Shown piece after piece: positions 34,355 through 46,894 of a stretch of 60,000 nt of DNA. Position numbers and translations under genes: made by a program. This DNA is from Polytrichum commune. Its lineage: Eukaryota; Streptophyta; Polytrichopsida; Polytrichales; Polytrichaceae. The stretch's first letter is position 1, and each line of letters begins with the position of its first letter. The stretch lies in NCBI GenBank assembly GCA_950295325.1, contig OX485805.1:31919501-31979500 (forward strand), read 5' to 3'. The notes below the pieces were generated by a model. That model did not search any database. It saw nothing but the letters and a program-made list of their open reading frames with translations, and was not told the DNA's origin.

Positions 34355-37300
34355 CTTTCGATGATACATAATATTTTTTCAAGCAATAACATAAATTTTA
34401 GGTAATTCCCCATCGACATGACAACCATTCGATTTTGGTTCTCCAACATCACAACATCGCATGAAGATTACAACATTACAACATCCTTATTCCTAGCTTG
34501 TTTGAGGGCAACATGAGTTTACAACATGAGAGGAGCTTGACTATGAGGAGATCAAAGATATTACGATGACCAACCCTAGAGAATTTGTAACAAAACTATG
34601 CCCATGAACAACTGAAAACCGATAGGTTTGCCTTTGGGCCAAAAAGACTGACTCGAGCAACGTTCTAGCAACTAAGAATGCAAATTTGCACTCACCAAGA
34701 ACACCTATCATCTCCACAAATGTCTAAACTACCTAGGACAAGCAAAGGTGCACAACCCACATAGATCCTGAATATAATATACACATAAGAGAATATCATA
34801 CCAAAATGATTTAACTTAACACAATTCAAACCCTAAACCCAAAGACAAAGAAATGAGGATAGAACATAAAGAGCTTCTAGTGTCCTCGTTCTCAAGACAT
34901 GAATGTCCAAAAACGATGAGCACGCATTCTTTTTGATAATGCCTAGTGACCATGTCTAGGAATGTTGGAATGCACAATTCCAATAACTTAATATATCATT
35001 TTCTACCACACCTTCAAGGGACAAGGGACAAGTGACAACAACATGACCACATATTCATATCCTAGAATACTAGTATTACAAACTCCTATTAGCATGAGCA
35101 CCACTCTAACTTTCAACAAAATCATAGGAGACAATACAATGGTGTGCTCTCTGGAATTGTATGTGCCAAAACATCAAACTTCTACAATATAGGATATCCT
35201 CACATGGAGAATACACATAAAGTTGTTCAAATAGTTGAGCTTGATGCTTTCTCAATGACTTCAAACCCCAAATGAACAAAACAAATCACAATATTCAAAA
35301 GGTTGCACTAGTGAGCCTATTTCATCCAGCATCTATGAGGATGTTTTCCAACCTATGACATTGATACATAATGGTTTCTACAAGCAATAGCATTATTATA
35401 GATTGTTGCGCAACTAGCCGACAAGCATTGGTTATAGTTGTGCACCATCACAACATTGCATGAAGTACCACCAACGATTTCCTTAGTCCATAACTTGTTT
35501 ATGAGCATCAACCAAAGCACGAGAGCAGGTTGCCTATGGAACAATGGAAGTACTACAATGAGTGGCCCCAAGGAATTGTAACAATACTATGTTGAGGAAC
35601 AAAAGCAAGTGAATAGGTTCAACTTTGGACCAAGAAAACGACCTTGGGCAAGATTCTAGCGACTTAGTGCTCAATATGCGAATTCCCACAAGCCAAGCGC
35701 ACACATGCGTAAACAACTACCAACACCAAACATACAACCCACATAAATTCCAACTTTTTCATGACACCGACAAAGTACTCCAATGAAATATCTCAAAATG
35801 TCTAAAGATGGAGCTCCTAATATTGAAATATGCACAAAGAGAATATCGACCTTTTTTTTTAATTTCAACATGATTCAAAACACTAAAAAAAAAACAGAGA
35901 TAAGAAAATCATTTCCATTAATGGTTTGTTCCCCAACAACCTATCAAGGGCCCTTGCTCTTGAATTCTTTCCTTTGTAGTGTTATTTCCTACATTCTCGT
36001 ACGAGGACAAGTAAACCCTGACAAACAATTCAACTTCCTCATTTTTTTGCATGCCAAATCCTCACTAAGTAGGTATATCCATACCTTCCACAAAGGTAGC
36101 TCTTCACAAGAACAGAGGTAACACAAGAAAGAACTGCAAACCCTCATGCATCTAGACGAACCAGACGAGTAAACAATTGAGCCCGAATGGTTACATACGT
36201 TTCAAATGATTTGGAACTAACAAGCTCATCATAAGTCTTGAGGTCTAGAAATGCTCACCTTGTAGTCTGGCACCATCTCCTTCAACACCACCTACAAGAG
36301 TATAATTGTTTGCGACAACTTTGCTCCCTTCCCAAAGAAGCGTATAACCCTCGGGTTGTACAATGATGATCACAACCGTGATGATTTAAAATGTACACCT
36401 GGAAGACATCATTAGATGCAAAAAAAAATTAGTTGCAGCTATGCATTCAGCTAGCATATGGTAAATGCCTCCATTATTGATACTCATACGAAGATGAACA
36501 ATCACTTGTGAATGTCCGTTGAAGTTTATATCTCCATAAAAAGGACCCCATGAATAGTCTCTCACCTTATCAAAAGAAGTACCCTTTCGCTAAACACAAG
36601 AAAGTATCAAGTTGCTTCAAAGTTGGAACACCCCTATTCCAACATTCATTGTTGGCTTCCTCAACAACCAATGATCCTAGCCTCTGAAAATACACATCAA
36701 CAGTCACAACTTCAATATTCCCGACAAAGAGATGATCTATGAAATCCACATCGGGGAGATATTTGAAACGAATTTGCGCATCTTCAATCATTGCAATCGA
36801 TCATTCTGTAAGAAGAGCAATACAAACTTCCCATCCACACGCTACTCTATCTAGAGCCTCGTGAACCATGTCATCATCACTACTAATTTTTTTGAGTGAC
36901 AAAAATGCGATGATATTGAGATATAACACTTTCTACATGAACTATCCTCCGGGCTTGAAGTCTTTCTCGCTCAGATGTGTGGAAGCAAACTTAAAAATAT
37001 GCATTTTGAGTGATCAAACTGTGGAAAAATTTCCAGTCATCAACACGAGTGAGTACAAAAAGCAAGGGAGCCCATTTCCTCACTATCCCGACAACTTCGC
37101 TAAGAGTAGGTCATGAAATAGTCTGAACCCCCTCGGACACTTTTGTACCACCAGAATACTAGAGAGAACGAAGAGTATCACATATTCGAAGGCGAGGGTA
37201 CCAACTGTTCTTAAAAACCCGGAAATAATTTGCAGATAAGTCATGTCATACGAGGATTTTGGCACGTCCACTTCCACTCAAGGAACCCTAAACTCCCTAG

Positions 37301-37990
37301 AGTTGATTGATTTGATGTCAGTACAACACACTATAAAAAAAACCAAGTGAACATTATACGGTTCAAGGTTGAGAGGAACGAACTAAATTGTAGAGGTGTG
37401 AGCTCCATCTTGCTCCAAACATGCTATGGATTGTACAATTTCTAAGATTCTTGTAACAGATCGGTGTCCTATCTTACACAATTCGCAGAGCAGTGGATTC
37501 AAATACATTCAATCGAATCGAGTCTACCCAACAATAGGCTCCATACTCCACATGTGACTGACTGGCCATGGCCACAACTCAATCAAGAACACAATTAAGT
37601 TACAAGTACCAGATGAAGTAACAAAATTAGGGAGACACAAAATTCACAAATGTCCATAAAATCACTTTCTTCTGGAGCATGCAATCCGCTTTGAATTTCC
37701 TACATACACGCTTGCAGTCACTTGCAAGGATAGCTTTAAAACAGATAGGTATTGACTAGGCGTTGCTACGATGAATGGCCCCAAGGAACTATCACGTAAT
37801 TGTAAGCAAGAACAAAAAACAATTTGAAAGGTTTGCCTTTGGGCCAAGAAAATGGACTCAACGCATGATTCTAGCGAGTAGGTGTTTAGAATACAAATTT
37901 CTACCAACAAAGCATACATCCTCTGTACAAATGTCTAAACAATTAACGAGAAACCAAGTAGATCCCAATTTTTTTAAGACACTGACAAAA
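34355..37990 (+). repeat. Diverged duplicated unit U (three copies)
   Basis: Related segments lie at about 34355-34820, 35360-35830 and, partially, 37745-37990. They share landmarks such as CAATAGGTTTGCCTTTGGGCCAA, GATTCTAGCGA and ACAAATGTCTAAAC in the same order. Divergence is considerable (I estimate 20-30%). The copies are direct repeats. No conserved reading frame runs through all three, so they look like old non-coding duplications or decayed transposon sequence. Confidence 0.6.
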
Positions 37991-39135
37991 CACTTTTCTT
38001 GGCGTTGACCAAAACCCCATTAGATACGACCTTTCCTTCATTCATCCCTACAGAAGCTCCACCCCAACCAGACCACATAGCAAAACACACCAACCCCTAA
38101 TTCATATTTGCTTACTCCACAGCCCTCACCAAGCTACACTAAATCCACACAAGAACAAAACCCACCTGAGCCCACGAGTTGTAGCCCAAACTGCATTTCC
38201 AAGGCCACCCGCACCAATGAGAAACAAACTGCTCTGATAGTAGATTTCCGATTAAACATCGTACAAGAATAGACTTTTCTATGTATTTTCGCAGGTTGCC
38301 AAACCATCATCATCAACCTGAGAGGCAATCCAAACTAGTCACTTGAACCCGTGGTCATGACCAGTGTTGCTAGATGGAAAAGGCCTCACGAGTAGTCTCT
38401 TACGTAATCAAAAGAATTCCCTTTTTCACTAAACGCAAGAAAGTATCAAATTGCTTCAAACTTGGACCATTCCAATTCATGCTACTTCATTGTTGGCTTC
38501 CTCCATAACCAATGATCTCAGCTCTTGAAAGTACATGTCAGCGATCACGAATTCAATAAACCTGAGAAGGATTTGTGAAACCCACATCGGGAAGACATTA
38601 AAAACAAATTCACGTAACCTCAATCATTGCAATCATCATTCTATAAGAAGAGCAATACAATTTTCCCATCGACACGCTACTCTATCTATAGCCTCGTGAA
38701 CCATGTCCTCATCACTAATCATTTTTAAAGTGACTGCAGTGCGATGATTTCGAGATATGACATTTTCTATAGGAACTGTCCTCCGGGCTTGAAGTCCTCG
38801 CTTAGGTGTGTGGAAGTAGACTTAAAGTATACAATTTGAGTGTTCAAATCATGGAATAATTTCGAATCATCTACACGTGAGAGTAAAAAAGTAAGGGAGC
38901 ATGTTTCCTCGCTCCCCTTACAACTTTGGGAAGACTAGGTCTTTGTCCTCACATGAAATGATCTAAACCCCCTCGGACGCTTTTGTACTACCATAATAGA
39001 GAGAAAGAAGAGTATCACATATTCAAAGGCAAGAGTACCAACCGTTTTAAGAAACAGAGATGAAACCCCCCTAAGTCATGTCATACAAGGATCTTGGCAC
39101 ATCCACTACCACTCAAAGAACCCTAAAACTCCCTC
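36552..39135 (+). repeat. Diverged 750-bp direct repeat V (two copies)
   Basis: Segments 36552-37300 and 38386-39135 align along their full length, with common phrases such as AAGAAAGTATCAA, TTGTTGGCTTCCTC, CACGCTACTCTATCTA, CTCCGGGCTTGAAGT and CCCCCTCGGAC. With repeat U just upstream of each, the U+V pair appears tandemly duplicated about 1.8 kb apart. A short minus-strand frame in the first V (36570-36791, containing VEEANNECWNRGVPTLKQLD) is broken in the second. I do not recognise it. Confidence 0.65.
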
Positions 39136-39594
39136 ATATTGGTTCATAAACCTTGACATGTCAACTCCATTAGAAATAGATGCACATCATCAGCAAGCAA
39201 CTTCTAAGGACCCCATCCCCCACCCGATGCTCGAAGAAATTCAACGTTTGTAACAATACACGTAACCACAACCACTTGAGACATATATGTGCACGAGACC
39301 GTCAACTCGTGTAGAGCACAACAACCTACACATCCACCCCCGTTCCGGTCGAGAACACATTGGCACTCCTCTCCAACCTGGCCAACACAATGCGCTTTCC
39401 TTTCTACACTCACCTCCACGTCCAAGTCCAACTCAAAAGATTGATCACCGCACCGCACCACAACCAAATCAACCAAACCATGACAAACAATCTTCCACCT
39501 CACAAATAACTCAAATCTTGAAGATCACACTGCTCCCACTTGTTGACAACTGCGACCCAACAACAACACGGACCAAATTTTGATGCTCAAATTG
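39136..39594. other. C-rich unassigned DNA left of the palindrome arm
   Basis: Plus-strand C-rich stretch with no recognisable gene. Because the right arm runs off the window at 60000, it is unknown whether this segment is also part of the inverted repeat. Confidence 0.4.
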
Positions 39595-40380
39595 GGGAGA
39601 CACTATTATACAAGTAGGGAGTTTGACTTGCTTGCCTTTTTGAAAAAAATATAACTAATTATTTAAAGGGAATAAAATTACGAACAACTTGCATTCCTCG
39701 TCATTTCCTCTACTCCATCATTGAAGAAATCTTGCACAAATTTCAAACCACACTTTCTGACCAAATCGGTTTAATTCCACTGTTATTCATATTTCTGCCT
39801 TACACCTAATAGAACATATTTATACAACAACTGGCCAAATTGTTTATTTTGATGCCATAAGATGGACTTGGTCTTCAATGGACACTATCATTGGGTTTCT
39901 TTATATCACCAATTTGCTTCTGTGTATGTTAATAACTAAATCTGGCCAAATTCAAACTGACAACCATGAGGGTTCGACTTGTTAATTTTGGAATCAAAGT
40001 GATTAATGTTTTAAAGTTTTGAAGTGTATCATTCATAGACCACCATTTTTTGGGGGATTTTATTATTCATCATGGGCACCATGACTTGGGTCGAGGACTC
40101 GAGGGCCTCCTTGGTTGACAATGTGCTTGAGTGGACCCTTGTCCGCCACATAATTTTAACAACCCTTGACACCTTCTCCCCACGCACTATGAAATTGTCC
40201 GTACTTCTTAAGCTTATTAGCACCGGAAAGCAAGCTCACAAGGTAGCACAATTAGTAGTGCAACACCGGGATAACACAAGAGTGGCAGGCCCCACTTGGA
40301 GTGTGTTGGAATTCGGTGCTTTATAATTTATAACTTCCCCCCAATAGGAAAATTTTGGGGACACGAGCGCCGACGAAGCA

Positions 40381-41832
40381 GGGCCAAGCAGTGTGTATGT
40401 TTGACAAATTTCATGTGACGTTCAACCTCAAATCCAAAGTGTCACGTGACGTTTTTCAAAAACAAAAATGAATGTCAATTGACATCTACATTTTATTCCA
40501 AAATGTCACCTCAATTTTTGGCTTACACAATATTTTAGAAAACTAATATTTTGAATAATAAAAAACAAACTTGATTTGTAAAATAAAAAAACTATCAATC
40601 GAAGGATAGTTTTTTCGGTCTCGCATGTTTCTCCACTTATGCAATGCGATTAGAGAGAAATGCACAACATACAAAAAAGAAGTCAAGAGCCTTGAATTTA
40701 GGCGTCTTTCTCCACTTTTTGCTTCTGAATCTGCAGCCAGACTCTGCTATCTCTCCGCCAAAAGCAACGGACAAAAACTCTCAAAGGTGATCAATATGGT
40801 GACTCTCTTGCACTTCAGTACGGAGGCTCTGAGGCTCACAATTACGTATGCTCCTCCCTTTGCTTGATTCTAGTTGAATGTATCTATTTATCTATCTACA
40901 TATCTACTGAACAATCAATATCAACCGATATCCTCTTGAAGCATATTATATCCTTTAGTGGTAAAGAAAAAGAATAAAAAGTTGTTCAATTGGTGAGGTC
41001 TGATCTAGGTCTCTGAACTGGAATTGTGAAATATAGAAACACTTCTAGTGCGTTGGCCAACAAAAGGTTGTTACAAGAAGGAATATTGATTATCGTTGGG
41101 AATTAATTGGTTCCAGGTGTTTCTAGAGAGGCAGGGGAAGTGGAAAGCAACCACACAATCACAACTTCATAATTACAGGTTAATTATCCCAACAGGATAA
41201 TTCACTCTGGAACAAAGTGCGCTACAATCAATCCTAACCGAAAGCAGGCGCTGATCTTCGTGCCACTTCTGCGTCATTTTTGCAATAAGAAGCCTCTCTA
41301 GCTCCAAGAAAGCTCAAAGGGATTCAAATGCTTTCAACAAGGAAGCTTTGCGATTCAAAGGGAATTGCTCAAAACAACTTTGGTTGAAAGCAAAAATAAC
41401 TCACATTGGTTGGAAGCAAGAAAAAACTCATATGAAGTGGAGGATGTGCAAGCACCACGGTGATACAAACATTTCCTCGCCATGTTCCTAGTTAGTCTCG
41501 CTCTGCGATCACCGTCTTAGCTCCTGGTTACAAAGTAAATTGCAAGAGCAAAGTTGAACTTAAGTATGTGAGTGAGTGTAGGAAGTTCTCCTACTGTTAT
41601 GAGTTATGTTTTCTGGATACTTGAGCTGCACTTTATAGTACTCAAGTAATATGTGTCATTTCAATTTCTAGTGTGTCAATTGACGTGTGGTTTTTTTCTT
41701 CACAAGTCACAGTACGTGTCAATTTCTAGATTGTGCGTGTCAATTGACGTGTATTTTTTTTTTGTGCAAGTTTTTGCGTGTCAAAAGAGAAAAACTTGCA
41801 AAACTTTGTCAAACATATACATTGGGGCCAAG
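40381..41832. mobile_element. 1.44-kb hAT-like element in the left arm
   Basis: The body is 40389-41824. The left end is CAGTGTGTATGTTTGACAAA and the inverse of the right end is CAATGTATATGTTTGACAAA (18 of 20 match). GGGCCAAG flanks both sides (40381-40388 and 41825-41832), a perfect 8-bp duplication. Subterminal zones repeat the palindrome GTCAATTGAC (about 40475, 41677, 41741) and GTCACGTGAC-like boxes. No transposase is visible. An 80-codon frame at 40625-40867 has no recognisable motif. An unoccupied paralogous site at 51444-51451 supports the ends. Confidence 0.88.
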
Positions 41833-42909
41833 CAAGTGCCCCTGCTACCTTGCCCACTCAAACCCACCAAGCCACTGTGGAAGAAGATCGCGTTCCTTCA
41901 CTTATGCAAATGGAACAAACGCGGCTTGGTGGTCCCTGCACCGTTTATGGATTTTTTAATGTACCATACTATTCAGAGTCATGCAAGGCTGTAAAGTGTT
42001 CAGAATACAATTCCTATCTTACCACACTGGTTATCACAATTACTGTGTGTTAGTATGCAGAGTTACGAAATGCTATAACTATTTAATGAGACTGAGCAAA
42101 GTCATTTATGTTCTCATTTAGTAAAAAGTATACTCCCGAGTAAGATGTAATTGCTCTGCGTAATTTCGAATAGTCGTATGCACTGATTGCGGATAATCTA
42201 TGTAGCAAAGCTCAAATAAGGTGTTTGCACAATGTAAAAACATTAACGACTTTACTTGCGGAAACCTTCCACTCTTTGTAACAATTTAGAGCGTTGAGTA
42301 GTTCTGAGTGGCAAGTGACACCATTTTCCCAAGGAAAAGTTTGATTGAATGTTCGATTAAGATACGTAACTGAAGTAAGCCCACTTCCCTTGACCCGTAT
42401 ACATGTAAAAGGTCCATTTTTTTGAGCCTCTGGATGTCATCGATAGGGTTTGAGAAATTTCGATGGTCTTTTCAGCAAAAAATAAATATGAAATTAAGCC
42501 CATTCGTCATATACATGAAACCAATTGGAACATTCATAAAGAATGAATTAAAAGAAGATTCTAGATTGAATAAATGTCAGACATCCAATATGGCCATTTA
42601 ATGAGTACAAGAATCTTCACTTCCGTAATGGATGAGTTACTCATAAGAACTCCAAAACCTACGAGGAAAGTGACTGTGGCCTCCATTAGGATTTCCTAAC
42701 AATTTTATATAAATTATGTGTTTCATATCCTCAGGCTGTTTGGAAAAGTTGTTAACCATCAACACAACATCAACAACACATTACCAACATCCCATCAACA
42801 ACAACAACAACCACTCACACATCACATAACTACTGTAAACTCGAGATGGAACCCTTTGGACACCCAGAAATGCAACAACGTACCGAAAACGAAGACACCT
42901 TCGTTAAAC

Positions 42910-43702
42910 TAACATGAAACAAAACAAAACACAACACAACAAAACAACACAAAACAGAGTAAGCTAAAGACCAGCCCAGAGGATGTCCTCCCCATCTCAG
43001 CAACAAAGAATTAGCCCAAAAGGCCGCGGATCCCACACACCCAAATCTGTGAATTGAATTTTAAAGCTAAACCCTCAACTGATCGCAACTCAAACCCAAG
43101 CCAACAACACTCCAAACTCCACAGAAAACCATCAACACATCCCAAACCTTCGACACGTTGAAATCTGCAAACATTCTTTCTGTCTCCAAGGGTGGGATCA
43201 CTCACCCCCACTCCCAAATGCTCCCATTTTCGATCACTGACCACGACATCGCCACCGCAACATATCCCTCCCCTCCACTTCCCTCCCCTTCCAAGGAGCG
43301 CCCCAACCTAACATGAAACAACACACAACAAAACAAAACAACACAAAACAGAGTAAGCTAAAGACCAGCCCAGAGGATGTCCTCCCCATCTCAACAACAA
43401 AGAATCAGCCCAAAAGGCCGCGGATCCCACACACCCAAATCTGTGAAATGAATTTTAAAGCTAAACCCTCAACTGATCGCAACTCAAACCCAAGCCAACA
43501 ACACTCCAAACTCCACAGAAAACCATCAACACATCCCAAACCTTCGACACGTTGAAATCTGCAAACATTCTTTCTGTCTCCAAGGGTGGGATCACTCACC
43601 CCCACTCCCAAATGCTCCCATTTTCGATCACTGACCACGACATCGCCACAGCAACATATCCCTCACCTCCATTTCCCTCCCCTTCCAAGGAGCGCCCCAA
43701 CC
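42910..43702 (-). repeat. 394-400-bp tandem duplication with exon-like segment (left arm)
   Basis: Two direct copies, about 42910-43308 and 43309-43702. On the minus strand each copy begins after a splice-acceptor-like end (TTTGTGCAG, or TTTCATGTTAG), runs through a short ATG frame MSWSVIENGSIWEWG and meets a GTGAGT donor, followed by about 290 bp of intron-like T/G-rich sequence. A further segment downstream reads LTKVSSFSVRCCISGCPKG before a stop. It resembles a captured 5'-exon/intron pair that later duplicated. The source gene is unknown. Confidence 0.6.
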
Positions 43703-43739
43703 TGCACAAAACACCAAATTCCTGCCCGAAAAGCTTGAA

Positions 43740-43797
43740 ACGTTGACGCGGGGGAGGTGGGAACAAGATGTGACTCAACTGGGCTCCACTGCAAATG

Positions 43798-43829
<32 letters not shown>

Positions 43830-44170
43830 TGATGTTCTGCGAGAGGGCTCCAAGTTGAGAAGCGACGGGGGCAATGGAAGCTGCTGTGCTTGTGCTTCCC
43901 CGTGTGGGTGTTGTGGAGGAAGGAGGCCAGGGACGGGGCAGGGGCTGTGGAAGCTGCTGTGCTTGTGCTTCCCTGTGTGGGTGTTGTGGAGGAAGGAGGC
44001 CAGGGATGGGCCGGGCCGGGTGGGAGACGAGGGGGGGGGGGCAGACGAGCGGGTCGGGCGGCGCGGCCCGGGCACAGGGAGGTCAAGTGGTACGTCGGGA
44101 AGGAAGGTGGGAGGAAGGGGGCCCCGGGCGCCGGGTGACGTCAGCGGGGTGGGGGAGGTGTAGGTCATCC
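43740..44170 (-). promoter_or_regulatory. GC-rich, (GA)n-containing promoter/5' UTR-like block (left arm)
   Basis: Strikingly GC-rich against the AT-rich surroundings. It has a pure GA/CT run (43804-43829, CT on the minus strand) and a 73-bp direct repeat (43876-43948 and 43949-44015, beginning GGAAGCTGCTGTGCTTGTGC). On the minus strand the order is GC-rich block, CT-run, short segment, acceptor, exon-like unit. That is the arrangement of a plant promoter with a pyrimidine-rich 5' UTR and leader intron. The promoter role is inferred from composition and order only; no TATA box is evident. Confidence 0.4.
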
Positions 44171-45756
44171 GTTACTTTCCAGGATCTTTGTTGTTGCTTG
44201 CGCCCAACGGCGACTGGGGAGTGGCCACGTAGTCAGCTACTTAGTAATAATCATCGACATGACTTAGGTTATTAGTTGAGTCGGGAGGGACTTAAGTGTC
44301 ACACTAATTAAGATAGGTGGGCTTTAAATCCTTACTTTTTCCCAACCACACTTGCTTATCCAATTAGTGCGTGTCACTACTCGGAGTTACACGGTGCAAT
44401 AACGTCTTACTCGGGAGTTCAATGTTCCTTAACCAAAGTTCAATTGGATATTATAGGCTATATAAATGACTTTGCTTGGTAAAATGCTACATTCTCGTTA
44501 AATGGTTATAGCAATGCATGGCTCCGAATAGTAACACACACTAATTGGGATAAATCAGTCTAGCCCACTTCTCCTAGGATATGAAACACGCGATTAGCAC
44601 CTATGAGATGGTTTAGCAAGTCTAAATCAAGGCCATGGACCACTTTCCTCGTAATATTTGGAGCTCATGTGAATATCTTATTTATTATCAAAGTGAGGAT
44701 TTTTGCACTTGCTAAATGGCTCCTAAATGATCATGTATATCCCCTTCCCCAAAATTATGTTTAGTTTTGGAGCCTAGAATGGATATCATATTTTGAACAC
44801 CGGTCCCATTCATACATGCGTCTTTTTGGTATATGTTCACAAAATCACACCAAACCATGTACTACTCAAATACAAGTGTTTGATTAGCATAAGTCATTGA
44901 ATTAGGCATGTCTACCTTAGATACCCTAATGATACGAACTCGACATTGGTAAAAACTTACTTTCTACAAATTTGATGTTGTTTCATCCTACATTATTGTA
45001 TTCATCTAAATTTGGAGTCTCTATGTGTGATTTAGGCATTGATTTGACTAAATTTAGAAACACCCAAGCTCTATATAGCAATCAATGTTTTCACCCTCCA
45101 CTTTGGTAGGTGCTCCGGAACATCACCCTATAGTGGGTTGCACTGTTGAGAATTTATGATATTTATGGAGTGTTCAATTGGTGTTGGAACCACCAATTTT
45201 GGTGGAATGCAGTGGAGGTGTTTGACTTTGGCTGAGGGATGATTATGTAAAAGTGAACTTCTTAGCAAACATCTTGTCAGAAAAATTATGAGGTTGTCTT
45301 TCGGTGAAAGCCAAACACCTCAACTATTTGACAAGGAGTTAATTTTTACATAACTATCCCTTGTTCAAAGTCAAATATGAAAGGAAGCTAAGACATGAGC
45401 AGTGACTTATGAGCAATTAGTAGTTAATTATATGAAATAAGGAACATGCCAACCAACTTGACCTCCACTTCAAATCACCAAAATGAGGGGTTCCGACCTC
45501 ACTTGAACGCTTATGGATTCAAAAATACCATATTCTAAATTTAACATTTCAATTTTCTTGATAATGTAATGGTAAATTTTAAAGAATGGGGCAAAATTGC
45601 CCACCAAAACATGAACTTTTGAGAGACTTCATTGTATGTTCTTCTTTTCAAGGTTAGGTGGGGGTTGAGCTGAAAATCTCCAAAAGACACCAACTAAAAT
45701 ATCCCAATTTCTTATGAAGCCCAAAAGTGCTTGTGAGCGTTTTCAACCGTATCTTT

Positions 45757-46108
45757 CTTGTAACGTGTATTACATATTTATTGTTTATTGTTTATTTACA
45801 ACCTCTCATTCAACTAGGACTCCTTTACTAGAAGACTAGAGGCGCTACCATGAGTGCTCTAGCAGTCCTAAAGGTAAAGGGAGTTAACTAGTTGAAGCTA
45901 TGGTTTTACACTTGGTTCTACCTCGTAAGTAACGACCATTAGTTAAGTGCACTTAGAGTTATCCTAAAGGCATGGAGGGAGAGCTCGCTAGCATACTTAA
46001 CTACTAGTTGGAGGTGGCCTCAACTCATAGTATTATCTAGTATATAAGCTCTAAGGTTGGGTGGAACATGCCTCTTGAATCTCATAATTTTTGAGATACG
46101 TGACATTT
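45757..46108. mobile_element. About 350-bp insertion present only in repeat copy B
   Basis: Copy A reads continuously across this point (near 11053), whereas copy B has about 352 extra bases between CGTATCTTTC and TCAAGGCATTT. Possible short inverted ends (TGTAACGT on the left; ACGTGACA on the right) and a TTTC-like flank suggest a small transposon, but the duplication is not clear enough to classify it. Confidence 0.5.
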
Positions 46109-46732
46109 CTCAAGGCATTTTTATTTCTTTCTTTAATATGCATGTTTTGGCATCGCGTTCCAAAACATGCATAACATTATTCAACTGCATGGTTGTGTCC
46201 CATTGTATATTTAGCATATGTCATGGGCTGCCACTATCCTACCTTCATGGGAAGAAACTTGGAAATTGACGCTGATAGGAATAATGGATAGTGTTAGTTT
46301 GAATAGTAAGAGTATTGTGCAGAGTGTTGGTATTTTCAACGACAATGTGCTATAAACAATACTTATAGGATGTAATGTTGGGATGAAGAATGTTTTTTTG
46401 CAAATATTCTTGGGATGACCAATAATTCCTACGCATAGTGCTAGGAGTATAACTCCACCCAAATTTCCAAGTTCAGCTTGAATGTATGAATAGTAACAAA
46501 TATTCCTAGTATGTTCGAGGACCTTGGCATATTCCAAGGTCATGAAACCGACCCACATGGCTCAATAATGTTATGTGGGTTGATTGTTGCATGTCTTGGG
46601 TATCCAAGATTTTATGATGCGAAAAGTAAGATGGAGCCAACAAATCCATTGGGAACCAAATGCTAACATAAACTAACAAAAAAATAGTGTACTTCCACAT
46701 GTGGTGGTCGTGCTAGTAAGGCACCTCCATTG

Positions 46733-46894
46733 GTAGCACCATAGAGGGCTCTCTATTCCGACACAATTAATTGATTTTCCCTTCAAGCTTGCCATGTGTC
46801 ATGCTCACATTCGGTAAGACCCACTAGTATCCCACCTTGAAACTACATGCCAACACAAGTATAGATGAATTAGAGAGACCTCTACGGTATGCTG
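46733..46894. mobile_element. About 160-bp MITE inside repeat copy B
   Basis: Counterpart of the 10268-10430 unit: GGTAGCACCATAGAGGGCTC on the left faces GAGACCTCTACGGTATGCTG on the right. It is inherited with the 6-kb repeat. Confidence 0.6.

Larger units (their letters stand above)
42035..44740. repeat. Degenerate inverted sub-repeats flanking the GC-rich block (left arm)
   Basis: About 42035-42200 is inversely related to about 44370-44560 (shared GTGTGTTA, GCTATAAC, GCAAAGTCATTTAT, ACTCCCGAGTAAGA). About 42570-42735 is inversely related to 44573-44740 (shared ATGAAACAC, ACTTTCCTCGTA). The two pairs are permuted rather than simply nested. Long, diverged inverted ends around captured GC-rich DNA recall a Mutator-like Pack-MULE, but I could not define termini or a 9-bp duplication. 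The same structure is mirrored in the right arm at about 54853-57560. Confidence 0.5.
39595..45140 (+). repeat. Left arm of giant inverted repeat
   Basis: Position x in this arm pairs with about 99594-x in the right arm. The inner end is sharp: homology stops at 45140 / 54453 (CTATAGTGGGTTG facing its complement). Arms look over 99% identical; the only difference I noticed is one extra A in the right arm near 57799 (the left arm has GCAAAACTTTG near 41800). The arm contains a 1.44-kb hAT-like element, permuted inverted sub-repeats, and a GC-rich promoter/exon-like block. The outer end cannot be defined because the window stops. Confidence 0.93.

Noticed and set aside
43596-44168. 190-codon Pro/Ser-rich ORF in the GC-rich block and its 122- and 133-codon opposites
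   Set aside because: Low-complexity translation of a GC-rich tandem repeat and a (GA)n run, open in several frames at once. The promoter/leader reading fits better.
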